Shown here piece after piece: positions 1 through 9,639 of a stretch of 11,130 bases of DNA. The position numbers and the translations under genes are program-made. Position 1 is the stretch's first letter. Every line of letters begins with the position of its first letter. Source of the DNA: Brachionus koreanus (Eukaryota; Rotifera; Eurotatoria; Ploima; Brachionidae); assembly GCA_016987375.1 (NCBI GenBank), contig PJRA01000011.1, positions 1,632,152-1,643,281 on the forward strand. Reading direction: 5' to 3'. The notes under the pieces are model-generated. The model ran no database searches. It was given only the letters and a program-made list of their open reading frames with translations, and had not been told where the DNA came from.

Positions 1-756
1 AATCAAGATAGTTTTCAATGATTTGTCGAGTCTGGTACAAATTTTCACAAGTCCTATATGATGAGTGAGGATGTGATATTTAGAAAAAAAAAAAAATTTT
101 TCAAAAAAACTTGATACCTCAGTCATAGAAATGGGGAAATTGACAAAATAAAGTACGTCTTAAAGAACTTGATGTGATTGATTTGAAAAATAAAAATTCA
201 AATATAAGTATTTTAGATGTTTCATTGATATTCATTAAAAAAACTTATATCAGCAAGATCATGAATTTTAATCGGTGTAAATTAAAAGTCTATTATCTAA
301 TAAATTTTTATTCAAAATTTACAGTTGCTAATTTTTTTAACCTTTTTAATTGTAATGCTATCATATTATAATTAATTAATATTAATTAATAACTAAAATG
401 TCATAAAAATTTTTTAAAGATTATTTATGAAAAATTCTTTAAACTAGTGTAAATAAAATTTATTAAATATGGTAACAACTATTTTAAAGTTATGTTTAAT
501 TTAAAATTTCTAAAAAAACTTATTTATTCTATAAATTTAATGAAAAATCAGAGAATCCTTTTCTCTTAAACAATACATTTCTTTTGGCCTAAATAGAGCG
601 TACTCATCACTTTTTTGTTGAAGAAAATTTTGCACCAATTTGGTTTAATATTAAAAGTCTCTCGAAAAAAATTACCACTCATATAAAATAAGATTTGAGA
701 GTGAAAACTGTTTGCTTTTGATAAAATATTAAAAAACAAATACAATAAGTAAATAA
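1..756. other. AT-rich region, no gene supported
   Basis: No convincing coding sequence is visible. Homopolymer A and T runs and short AT-driven open frames dominate. The plus-strand frame at 174-371 is made mostly of Ile, Leu, Asn, Lys and Phe and shows no motif. The first 84 bases are open on the minus strand and carry a faint resemblance to a mariner-type transposase (see findings), which is too weak to annotate. Confidence 0.6.
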
Positions 757-762
757 TTTATT
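757..762 (-). promoter_or_regulatory. Candidate poly(A) signal AATAAA for the 277-aa membrane protein gene
   Basis: The minus strand reads AATAAA about 50 nt past the TAG stop at 814-816, a normal distance for 3' end formation. In DNA this AT-rich, chance copies of the hexamer are common, so support comes mainly from the spacing. Confidence 0.45.
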
Positions 763-813
763 AGTTTTTTATTAACAAAAAAATCATCATAAAAAGGTAA
801 ATAACTAACGCTA

Positions 814-1647
814 CTAAACAGGAGACTCTAAAAATTTTACAGTCAAATGCTCTCTTTGAAACATTCTTTTGTGATTCGTTGAAATACCAAAGCTGCCATT
901 AGATTTGGCTTTTTCTAACAGTTTGTTTCTACTTCGTGGTGTTGAATGCTCACTTGAATTTCCTTGGGCAACATTTTCAATGCTTTTTTTATGTAAATCA
1001 AGCAATGACTTTCTGACAATGGGAGACAAGTTATACAACGGATCCAATAATTGAGTGTTGGGCTCTAAGTCGACGCGCATCTGAATATTACCGTTTGAAA
1101 CGGAGTTTTTCTTGCGCATGCCATTTATGTCATAGTGAAAATGTGTTTCATTCATGTTTTCATTTTCGTACATGTTAAGACATGAAAAGCTATTGCTGAC
1201 AAGTTTCCTGTTTCCATTTACGGCAAGCAAATTGCTGTCTATTAAAGGCGCCATTGAAAGCGAACTGGCATTAGCATGAGAAGTTTCGTTAAATTGTAAT
1301 GACTTGATGGGATCACGCGAATAAATAACTGATTCGGTTTGGTTATTTACAACTTTAATATGGTTTATATTCTCTGGATCCTTGAGCTTGTACTTGTAAG
1401 GAACATCTCGATAATGTGTAGTTCTTAGCTTGCCAAAAGTTTTGAAAAATTTACGCAAAGACAAAATCCATAAAACAAGAACAAACAGAATTACTAAAAT
1501 TTCGACAGGCTTCATCGCATAGCCAGATGTGAATTCGTTTGGCGTCTCATTGACTTCATACTTGGCTCCATAGCTGTCCGAATTCGAGCTTCGTTTGTCC
1601 TTAATATCAAATTCATTTTGACTAAAATTTTGATTAAATAATCTCAT
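814..1647 (-). CDS. Predicted single-pass membrane protein of unknown function, 277 aa
   Basis: I do not recognise this protein. The frame is uninterrupted, clearly richer in GC than its surroundings, and has a mixed residue composition, so it is probably real. The N-terminal 45 residues are polar with one N-glycosylation sequon (NET, about residue 33). One hydrophobic segment follows at about residues 47-64 (VEILVILFVLVLWILSL), then a basic stretch (RKFFKTFGKLR). By the positive-inside rule the N-terminus should be outside and the roughly 210-residue C-terminal part cytosolic. That part is rich in Asn and Ser. It has a compact charged and aromatic block near residues 76-92 (TTHYRDVPYKYKLKDPE) that looks conserved-like, and a basic Ser/Thr-Pro patch (STPRSR) near residue 235. 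ATG at 1645-1647 is the only in-frame Met before an upstream stop. A splice-acceptor-like TACCTCAG lies a few bases upstream, so an intron in the 5' UTR is possible. There is no cleavable signal peptide. Confidence 0.75.
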   Translation of the reverse strand: MRLFNQNFSQNEFDIKDKRSSNSDSYGAKYEVNETPNEFTSGYAMKPVEILVILFVLVLWILSLRKFFKTFGKLRTTHYRDVPYKYKLKDPENINHIKVVNNQTESVIYSRDPIKSLQFNETSHANASSLSMAPLIDSNLLAVNGNRKLVSNSFSCLNMYENENMNETHFHYDINGMRKKNSVSNGNIQMRVDLEPNTQLLDPLYNLSPIVRKSLLDLHKKSIENVAQGNSSEHSTPRSRNKLLEKAKSNGSFGISTNHKRMFQREHLTVKFLESPV

Positions 1648-3936
1648 TTTTTTAACTGAGGTATTACAATCATTTTTAATTTAAATCTTTTAAAACAAAA
1701 ATAGTAGGAGACGGATGCATTAAACTAATTCTTTATTTTTTTCTATTTTGTGTGGAAGAAATAAAAGAACTTAATAAAAAGAATCAAAAACAAATTTGAA
1801 ATATTTTTTTTGAAATTTTTACTTCTAAATGCCTATTTCGGAAATATATTCAACAGAAGCATTTTTGCATTCAATTTTGCTTTTAAAATTAGCTAAATTC
1901 ATGAAAAAGTTTCTTCAGAGAAAAAATCGATTTTCATTATATCATTATTAGATTTTAATATTTTGTATAGTCAAATTTAAATTTTTTTTCCTCTATTTTC
2001 AGCAGCTGCCGTAATTGAATGTTTATTAATTTATTTTCCACGAATTAAGCCTCTAGTCACAAATTAAAGCTTTTTACTCGACTAAAACCTTGAAATAAAT
2101 TATTAACTTATTATCAGGTTCGTATTTTGTGATGAAAAAATTAAAAAAAAAAACAATCATTTTAACATATCTGAAATTTTAATTTTTTTTGAAAGTAAAA
2201 AAAAGTCTTAAGTTCGTTCTTTTTATTAATTATTTACTAAAAATTGATAAAATTGAAATGATAATATACTTGAATTTATTTTACGTCAAATAAATATTTA
2301 AAATAAAAATTAGGTCCTCCACCCACTCATTTAATCATCTACTTTATTTCTTACAACTCATCTTAAGAGAAAACATTCAATTTAAGTATTTTCTAAATAT
2401 TGAAATCATACAGAATCGCAAAATAGCAAACAAAAAAATTTGCAAGTCTCTTTGATGTAAAAGCTGAAAATATTTTTGATTAGTTTTAATAGAAAAATTA
2501 TAAAAAATTGAGGTTTTAATTATTATTGCGTTGAGTATTGCATGACATGAAAAATGAAATGAAAGCTGCCTTGATCAACAAGGTAAAAGCTATCAAATAA
2601 TTTTAGACACTGTTGCTGCAAGAATATCTATTAAATTTGTTTAAGAATTTTAATTTATTTAAAATAGCGGCTGATTTAACTAAAATAGAATGTTTTATTT
2701 TTTAAAAACAAAATCAATAGCCTAAATATCTTGTTAAAATTTTAAATAATTAAGAAATTATCTTGATTCAATGATTTGAATTTTTTTGATTCAAAATTGA
2801 ACTGAATATCTGGAAATATGAACTTAAAATACACCTGGGGATTAAGTATGATCATGGTCGGAAATAATAAAGGTTTCTTAAAATTGGTACTTAAAACAAA
2901 TAAATATTTTACTTTGTTTAAATCTTTGTTTACATAAATGGATTGAAAATCTAATCCAAGATAGAACTAATCTAAATTTGATTACCCTTGTGCCTAATAG
3001 CTATTCGAATTAATGGCAAAAGAAAGGCTCGATTAGATCAACAGTTAAATGATGAAAAAATTTGCCCAAAGTTTTTTTTTTATCTTATAAGATAAATTAA
3101 TCAAAATATTTCTCAGATTTTTTTATTATGTATGCTCAATTGTTTGTTCAAATAGAAAAAAAGATTTATTGTTTGAGATTTTCGAAAAACTTTTCACTCT
3201 TAATTATCTCCAGTTGTCGAGAGTGAAAATTTTTATTTCATCAATCTAAATTTACTTTATTTTTAATTAAAAATTTTATATATCTAAAATAAATTATTTG
3301 ATAAAATAAAAATTAAAGTTAATTACACAGTCAAGTTTGAATTGAAAATAAAATTGATCCAAAAAAATAAGCTTTAATTGACTTGCAATGATTATTTTCT
3401 TTTAATTAAAATTATTTAATTGAATGTCTTCTCTTTGGTTAAAGGTTAGACTAAGCCCTCTAGTGTTTTAGTGGTTATTTTTCTTCTTAAATCTGCTAAT
3501 TGACGCCATCAATTCTGATTGACGGCATTTTGCTCGGAACATAAACTAGATTCTGTTCGCATTTTTCTATTTTAATAAAATTAGATTATCTGACAAGCTT
3601 AAAAAGTAATCTAATCCTTTTTTTATTGATAGAACGCGTTTAAGTTTGTTCTTATTCTTAATTCGTTATAATTTAACATTTCTATTCTCTTTTATCTATA
3701 AAAATCTGTCTGCGATTAAAAATTTAAAAGTAAAAACCAGTCAATTTGATTTTTAATTGCATTGGCTGACTATGAGTCGTTTTCTAAAGGAAGCAAAAAC
3801 AAAATTGAAGAATGCTGATAAATTTTTATTTTCTGGAGTTAATGAAAAAAATAATATTCATTAAATTTATTTTTATTTTTATTTTATGAAATGACGGAAG
3901 TTAATAAATAAATCAAATTCTAAAATTCACATATAT
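1648..3936. other. AT-rich spacer between two minus-strand genes
   Basis: This spacer should contain the promoter of the 277-aa gene and the 3' flank of the myosin gene, but no promoter element stands out. Short open frames, such as one on the minus strand around 2700-2860, have no recognisable motif. The only clear structure is a hairpin at 3186-3234, listed separately. No RNA gene is visible. Confidence 0.6.
3186..3234. repeat. Short perfect inverted repeat (hairpin)
   Basis: TTTTCACTCT at 3191-3200 is matched exactly by its reverse complement AGAGTGAAAA at 3220-3229, with a 19-nt loop. After one mismatch, four more A-T pairs extend the stem. AGAGTGAAAA also occurs at 698-707. The role is unknown, and it may be chance. 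Confidence 0.5.
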
Positions 3937-3959
3937 TTTATTTAGAATTTTCTTTTATT
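3937..3959 (-). promoter_or_regulatory. Candidate poly(A) signals for the SH2-tailed myosin
   Basis: Two minus-strand AATAAA hexamers, at 3937-3942 and 3954-3959, lie about 140-160 nt beyond the myosin stop codon at 4096-4098. No copy lies between the stop and these two. The hexamer is expected often by chance in this composition. Confidence 0.35.
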
Positions 3960-4095
3960 TTGAAAAAATTCAAGTAAAAAAACATAATCTTAATTATACA
4001 AAGCTTTTTCAATTTTTATCTATCAAAAATTGTCGTCAAATTATTCCGGATTGTCACTGTTTAAAAGATAACAAATTAAATAAATCAATTTTAGC

Positions 4096-4563
4096 TCAAT
4101 CTTTAATAAATGGAACACTCAAATAACCATTCCAATTAGATAATTTATGCTTTTTATGATACTCGATTAGATCTTTGAGGCTATTATGAACTCGCGGCTC
4201 GCCGATGATAATAAATTTGCCATTAGGCAATGCATCTACCATGTAATGACGGCATCGGTTTTCGGCTTTGAAAGATAGCGAATAGCCGTCTCTAGAATCA
4301 CTTTTGCGCACCAAATAAGTTCCGATTTCTTTCTTTTTTAAGAATTCCTCAGATTGTCTATGAAACAAATAAAATATAAAAATCCTAAAATAAAGTACAT
4401 TTAGTTTTTACCCTCTAGTTATTTTTCCATACAGCCAAACTGGTCCTTTTTTAGCTTCATTTGATTTTTTACCCGGACTTTTGTTTGATCCGTTAACAAC
4501 CTTGTTATTTAGATTATCATAAATTTTCGAATTTATTGACTGTCCTACATTTGGACTTCGAGT
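4096..4563 (-). other. SH2 domain exons (last two coding exons) of the myosin
   Basis: Two exons, 4563-4412 and 4357-4096, are separated by a 54-nt intron that splits a Gly codon (GG|A). The first 39 residues are a Lys, Ser and Asn-rich linker containing KIYDNL. SH2 begins at [11 protein letters not shown], the equivalent of the usual W(Y/F)HGKI(T/S)R start, with the alpha-A arginine present. [10 protein letters not shown] is the FLVR strand with the phosphotyrosine-binding arginine intact. YSLSF is strand C, and RHYMV carries the strand-D histidine. [13 protein letters not shown] is helix B, and the chain ends after YLSVPFIKD. All elements of an SH2 fold of about 95 residues are present, so phosphotyrosine binding is expected. 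The Met at 4366-4368 lies inside the intron and is not a start codon. Confidence 0.9.
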
Positions 4564-7500
4564 CTTAAAAATTTTAAATGTTATATTATAATAAAATTTA
4601 TTTTCTTTAACAGGAGTATGTTAGCCAAATGCAAATTTCAATAAAAATGAAGTTTTTTTTTTTAATTTTCTGACAAAACAATAATTGTTTAATTTATTCA
4701 AGAATGTTTTCAAAGCTAATTAGACAGAGATAATTAAAATATCAACTAGAAAACCTGACGGGTTTTTAGACCCTTTTTTAAAAAATTGAAACTTGAATAT
4801 TTTTTGAAAGAAATAAAATTTTACGAAAAAGCTTTTAAAAATTAAACCCTTGTTTTTAACTTTTGAAAATTTTAAATAATTACCAGAAAAAATTTGTCTA
4901 TATAACTAAATTTTGAAATTTTTACTAATAATTGTGGTGTTTTTGACAAAGACAACACAAAAGTCACCATCTGATTTGATCAGCTTCTTCTTATTGTGAC
5001 TAACGCGCATACGCAAATATGGTTGCAACCAACCAGTTATATCTGCCATCTCAGTATTTATTTTTTATTCGCATGGGTTAGTCAATCACAACATGATTTA
5101 AATTTTTAAATCTGATTCGAATAACATTTTATTACACTTTTTGTATTTTTTTGCTGAATAAACAATTTTATTTACTTCGGCCTAAGCTTTAATATTTTAA
5201 TTTTAGAACGGCCGTTTTCATATACCTTTTTTAAATAAATTTCTTAACAAATAAAACCCTTTATTTGTTAATCAATTGGTAACGTAATAATCAGCCGGCC
5301 TTTCTAGTGTTAAGCATATTTAATTATCTTTTGAGGCAAAAAATTCTTCAAAGCATGCTTGTGTTAATTAAAATATTTTATTTATTTAATTTTTTATTCT
5401 TGTTATATAGTAACCTCTAAGAGGCTATATGCTTCATCTCTGTTAGTTCCTAATAGTTCAATTTTAGAATATTTTATTTGAAAATAATTCAGTCGCTAAA
5501 AGTCTCAAGATCTTCTTCAAAGACACAGATTTGAGTCACTAATTTTCAAGTGAATACCGTAGTAAAAAAAATGGTTTTACCAAAAAATATATAATAAACT
5601 ATGCAATAATATGTAATCAAGTATGAAATTTAAATTAAACAGATATTTTTTATTTTAAACTAAAATTAAAGATTATAAAATTTATTCTAATAAAATGAAT
5701 ATTACATTACTAACTAATATCAATAAGTTTGAATTAATTGTAGATTATTTTAAAATAATTAACGCTTTGATTTTTAATTTTCTAAACATAAAATCAGTAT
5801 TTTTAATCTATTGGCAATGACAACATAAAAAACATAATATGTTTCTTGTTACCAACATAATTTTTATGTACTTTATTTACTTTATACTATATCAATCATA
5901 AAAAAGGATTCTTTTATGAATACTTTATGGAATACTGTTGATTAAAGTTTTTTCTAGTAACCAAACTAAACTTTTATTTAACTATATAGTATTTAACTGT
6001 ATAGAACTTTGTCAAATTGAGTTAAATTTAATTGCATAAATTAAAAGGTAATCAAGGCAAACTTTAAAATCATAGCTTTAATTAAGGGATCTTCTAACCC
6101 CGACCCAAATTTGTTTTTTTTTTTAAATTTTTTCATTTAAAGGCAATTTAAAAACAAAATATCAACATAGATTTTACTAGTGTCTTTGGTTATACTTCAT
6201 TTTCTTAAAAAATGGGAAAAAATATTTGAAGATTTGAAATGATTGTCATTATAATTTGAAATAATCTTAATGAAATCAAATTGAAAACTATTCTAATAAA
6301 TTATCTATTCTGTATTGAAAAAAGATTAAAAAATAAAATTTATTTTGGCACTTTTAAAATTACAGTTAATTTCAATTTTTATTAGGAGAGCTTGCCTTGT
6401 GGACAAATTTAAGAATCAGCCAGCGTTCTTATTATCAAATTTTAAATTTATCATTAAAAATATTATTTTAGTTGGCTTTGAACTTAACAAAAAAAAATAG
6501 AATTCAACTCTTTTAAATTTTGGAAAAAAAATTAGACATTGTCTCAAAGTCTGTCATAAATTATGATTTAATTTCTAGCAGCGTTTTTCAAACACCCTTA
6601 ATCTAAATACCTTTATTTAATGTAAGGTTAAATTAAAATTAAATATTCTAAAAATTAAATTTGATTTTATCACTTTTTTTTAACTTAAATTTAAGTCAAT
6701 TAAGGTAAAAACTTAATTAAAAATAGAAAAAAGCATAAATAAGCAAACTTAAATAAAATTATCAATTATTATTATTTTTCATTGAATGATTTAAGACTAT
6801 TTACCGAATGGCGCTCAACTTTATTCCTTTGAGACTGAATTTCACTCGAATCTTCTCTGATTTCTTTAGATTTAAGCAATTTAACTGAGGCTAAAAAATA
6901 ATTAAACCATTTTATACTATATTTTTATTTAAATCGTTATAATAACCTGATTTGGTAACAAATTGGTAAAAAGAGGAAGATTTGGCATGAAGATTAACCA
7001 AAAAATCGGCTATTTTGTATCGTTCCCGGCGTGATTTCTCATATCTCCGCATAAATTCCTTTCGTGCCAGCCATGTTCGAACATCTAAGAAAAAAAATAT
7101 TTCAAGAATTTAATAAATTGTTAAGTATTTATCATACATTTTTGAATCATTATTGCATGATTATTGTACTCATCAAGAATCACTTTGAGCTGTTCATAAT
7201 GATAATATTTTAAAAAAACCTTAGATTTTCTATCATAAAAAATTATTAAATATATTGCCAAAAAGGAAAAATTGTGACTACCCAACACGCCAATTACTCA
7301 TATTGGAAGTTTCTAATATTTTTTTGCATGAATGTGAATCATATTTAACCAAGCTATCAGGCGATAAGTATTTATATTTGTCAACAAATTCTTGAAAAGT
7401 AGGCCTTAAAGAAAAGCCTTCACGACGAATGCGAATAGTTTCTAGAACACCACAATACCTAAGCTGCAATAAAACGAATTTTTCGTTAAAATCGTTTGGA

Positions 7501-9367
7501 CGTTTTGATGAGTTTGGTTTAATGCATCTTAAAAATATTGGACGTGATTCGGACATTCGCTTCATTAATACTTCTAATGAATTCTAAAAATGAAAGAAAA
7601 ATTAAAAAATAGTTTTTAATCTTATTTAAATCAGATTTGCCTAACTAGCAAGTACATGAGAAATGTTCAAAACAAAGCTCAATAAGTTTTTGAGTAAAAA
7701 TTTTAATCTTTTAATTTTATTAAAATTAAGAATCATAAAAATTGTTTGAAAAAATTTTGAAAAAGTCCTATTTATTTTTATTCTAAACAAGCTTAAGATC
7801 GATTGATCATATTCAAGATAAATTTTTTTACTTTAATTTTCATCGCCTTTATCGGCGTTTTTTGAAATAAATAAAAAAATAGTTATTCTTTCATGTATTG
7901 AAAATCGTTCTTGTTATTTAAATGAATTTTCAGATGATTCTAAAATTTCCCTATCAAATTCAATGTATTTGTCGTTATCAGTCTAATTATATAAATATTT
8001 AACAACTTTTATAGAATAACCTTAAGTTTGTTTAAAATAAAAATGAATATGTTTTGGAAATTTTTTTGTAAATGACTTAATGAAATTTCAGTTTTTTTCA
8101 ATAACAATTAGAATGTACTGGACTGACTCAGGAATTATTTAATTTAATAGTTTAAATAAAATTTAATAATTATACATGCAAATAAATCTTTGCATTTTTT
8201 TTCGCAAGTTTAAATTTGAATACGACACCTTTTTTAATTAATACCACAAATATTAAGAAAGGACGAAAGGACATAACTAAATTTTAGCATAACTAAAATT
8301 TAATCTCTTAGTCTTAAATCAGTTAATAATTTTAAAAATCAAATAGCCTATTTTATGCTATTTTTGGGTTTAAATTTTTATCTTTTTCATGTCATTTTGA
8401 AAATCACATTGACATGTCAGTAAAATCGAGCAAATACGTTAGAATAAATTTAATTTTTCAGCATTCTAATATACATTGGATATCATTTGCTTGAAATACA
8501 CTAAAATTAAAAATATTTTTTCAATAAAAAAAAAAATAAATTTTAATTAATAAAAGAAATTTTTTCCTTATTCAAAAAATCCGGTATATTTAAAATTTTA
8601 AAAATATTAAAAATCAAATACTTACTCTATACTGTGCACTAACACTTAATCGGTTTGAAGTTTTATCGATATTTCTAATTGTACACTTAAATAAAAACAA
8701 TGATTTAACAATGATTTAAAAATTAATCAATATTGCTTACAACAGTGTATGAAGTATAAATAGTGTCTTTGGGTGAAGAGCCTAGATTAAAATGAAATAG
8801 AATTTTTTTTTTTTGGGTAATTTTTATTTTACCATTAGAGAAAATCTCGGAAACAATATCATTAGAGCTATTTTTCAAAAGTTCAGATACACGAAATGGC
8901 AACGAATCACGATTTTTTTCTAAGAAATTCTCTCCTGTGTAAGTTACTTTGCCAGCATAGTGATTTATTGTGAAATTTAATTCATATCGCTTGCTTGGTA
9001 TGTAATAAGAGTTTTTCGAAAAATCCTTATTAAAGTTTTGTATCAAATTCAAGTCGGTAGCTCGCGGCAATTTACACAAATCGTCTAGTTTTTTTAGCAT
9101 ACCGGATGATCCCATGAAAAGTTCTAATAGTGGTTGATTGTCATTGAAAGTAATTGATATTGAATTAATACCTTCACGCGAATATTCTTCTTTTTCGAGA
9201 CTAAAAATATGCTTTTAAAATACAAAATTTTTATTCTAAAAGAATATTTTTTTTCTAATTAATTACTTTATTGAAAAAATATTGAATTTGTTCATTTGCT
9301 AAATTGATACACAGTTGTTCAAAGCTATTTTTTTGAAAATGCTCAAACCCATATATGTCTAATATAC
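4096..9367 (-). CDS. Unconventional myosin with C-terminal SH2 domain (5' part missing), 9 exons
   Basis: This is an actin-based motor heavy chain: motor C-terminal half, converter, one IQ motif, short tail, SH2. The exons, in order on the minus strand, are 9367-9267, 9211-8741, 8685-8626, 7583-7282, 7229-7138, 7084-6947, 6890-6805, 4563-4412 and 4357-4096. All joins use GT donors and AG acceptors, all phases agree, and the spliced 1664 nt give 554 complete or near-complete codons and a TGA stop. Motifs in order are [67 protein letters not shown], the IQ motif [14 protein letters not shown], and SH2 with YLVRKS. The P-loop, switch I and start codon belong upstream of 9367 and are not seen. 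An SH2 tail excludes muscle myosin and classes V, VI and VII. From memory, surveys of myosins describe an SH2-tailed class (perhaps XXVIII) and choanoflagellate examples; a tree is needed to place this one. The joins are inferred, without transcript data. Confidence 0.9.
4564..6804 (-). other. Long intron (2241 nt) in the myosin tail
   Basis: The donor CATTCG|GTAAAT is at 6804 and the acceptor TTTTTAAG|ACT at 4564. Both flanking exons are in phase 0, so they join without a frame change. Most of the intron is featureless AT-rich sequence. Two stretches look different: a coding-like island at 4906-5093, and a small hairpin at 5405-5430 (ATATAG, a TAA bulge, CCTC, then GAGG and CTATAT). Further tail exons could hide here, but none with fitting splice phases was found. 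Confidence 0.65.
4906..5049 (-). other. Unrecognised 47-codon open frame inside the long myosin intron
   Basis: The frame runs from ATG at 5047-5049 to TAG at 4906-4908. Its composition is much less AT-biased than the surrounding intron, and the peptide begins [15 protein letters not shown]. No family is recognised. An acceptor-like ACTGAG precedes the ATG in phase 0, but the best donor inside it (A|GTAAAA) has the wrong phase to join the next tail exon. It may be a relic of a transposon or a gene fragment. Confidence 0.2.
6805..6890 (-). other. Myosin tail linker exon
   Basis: An 86-nt exon sits between AG at 6891-6892 and donor GTAAAT at 6804. It completes an Ala codon (G|CC) and ends in phase 0. 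The 29 residues are highly charged ([11 protein letters not shown], then SQRNKVERH), suggesting a short helical or disordered linker rather than a folded domain. It links the IQ region to the SH2-bearing exons. Confidence 0.75.
6947..7229 (-). other. Converter end and IQ motif exons of the myosin
   Basis: Exons 7229-7138 and 7084-6947 are separated by a 53-nt intron. The first completes the glycine of GKSKVFLK, the strongly conserved end of the converter, and continues into the lever helix ([20 protein letters not shown]). The intron splits a tyrosine codon (T|AT) inside the IQ motif, which reads [14 protein letters not shown] and fits IQxxxRxxxxRxxF, the calmodulin or light-chain site. After it comes a basic run ([10 protein letters not shown]) and a segment of mixed character ([17 protein letters not shown]). 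Only one IQ motif is clear, so the lever arm is short. Confidence 0.88.
7282..9367 (-). other. C-terminal half of the myosin motor domain (four exons)
   Basis: Exon 9367-9267 carries switch II and the relay helix ([29 protein letters not shown]). Exon 9211-8741 starts at HIF and carries [19 protein letters not shown], the ATD motif, HYAGKVTY and FLEKNRD, then the start of a lysine-rich loop 2 (KIKITQKKK). The 60-nt exon 8685-8626 ends in SAQYR. Exon 7583-7282 holds [16 protein letters not shown], the SH1/SH2 helix region ([14 protein letters not shown]), [13 protein letters not shown] and the start of the converter. These landmarks are in the canonical order and spacing of myosin heads, and no stop or frameshift interrupts them. 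Met codons at 9113-9115 and 7563-7565 are internal, not starts. Confidence 0.92.
7584..8625 (-). other. Long intron (1042 nt) in the myosin motor domain
   Basis: The donor is AGA|GTAAGT at 8625 and the acceptor TTTTTAG|AAT at 7584. It falls between SAQYR and NSLEVLM, in phase 0, within the helix after loop 2. The sequence is AT-rich without repeats or open frames of note. Confidence 0.8.
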
Positions 9368-9639
9368 CTAAAAACGAAATAAATATTAGTATTTTAAAAC
9401 AATAAGTTTGTCGTTTAGTAAGATTTATTGGATGTCAACAGCTTAGTTAACTTACAGCAGAAGCATAGCAATAAAAAAAATGAATATAAATATAAACATT
9501 TGAAAAAATCGAGGAATTTATTTTAAATTTTAATTCAAAATTTGATTTTAAAATAGTATGAACCGAATTTCTATGTTTCTTTAGACCCGAGTTTTGTCAT
9601 CTCTTAATCTTCTTCTCTAGATCTCATTTAAATGTAGTT

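Noticed and set aside
174..371. 65-codon plus-strand open frame in the left spacer
   Set aside because: It consists almost wholly of residues encoded by AT-rich codons, shows no motif, and is expected by chance in this composition.
2690..2860. Minus-strand frame starting MIILNPQVYF in the spacer
   Set aside because: Short, with no motif and a typical AT-driven composition. The CCCCAG|GTGTAT inside it looks like a splice site, but there is no partner.
3500..3527. Paired TTGACGCC and TTGACGGC words, readable as a direct repeat or weak hairpin
   Set aside because: Eight-base words with mismatches; no larger repeat unit surrounds them.
5480..5560. Minus-strand acidic peptide ([12 protein letters not shown] then stop) with an acceptor-like ATTAG in front, as an alternative myosin C-terminus
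   Set aside because: The preceding tail exon ends in phase 0, which puts an immediate stop (TGA) after that acceptor; the phases do not fit.
9440..9480. TGCTGTAAGTTAAC on the minus strand as donor of the missing upstream myosin exon
   Set aside because: The sequence before it does not read as any motor motif, and the phase needed (one base of Gly) is not met.
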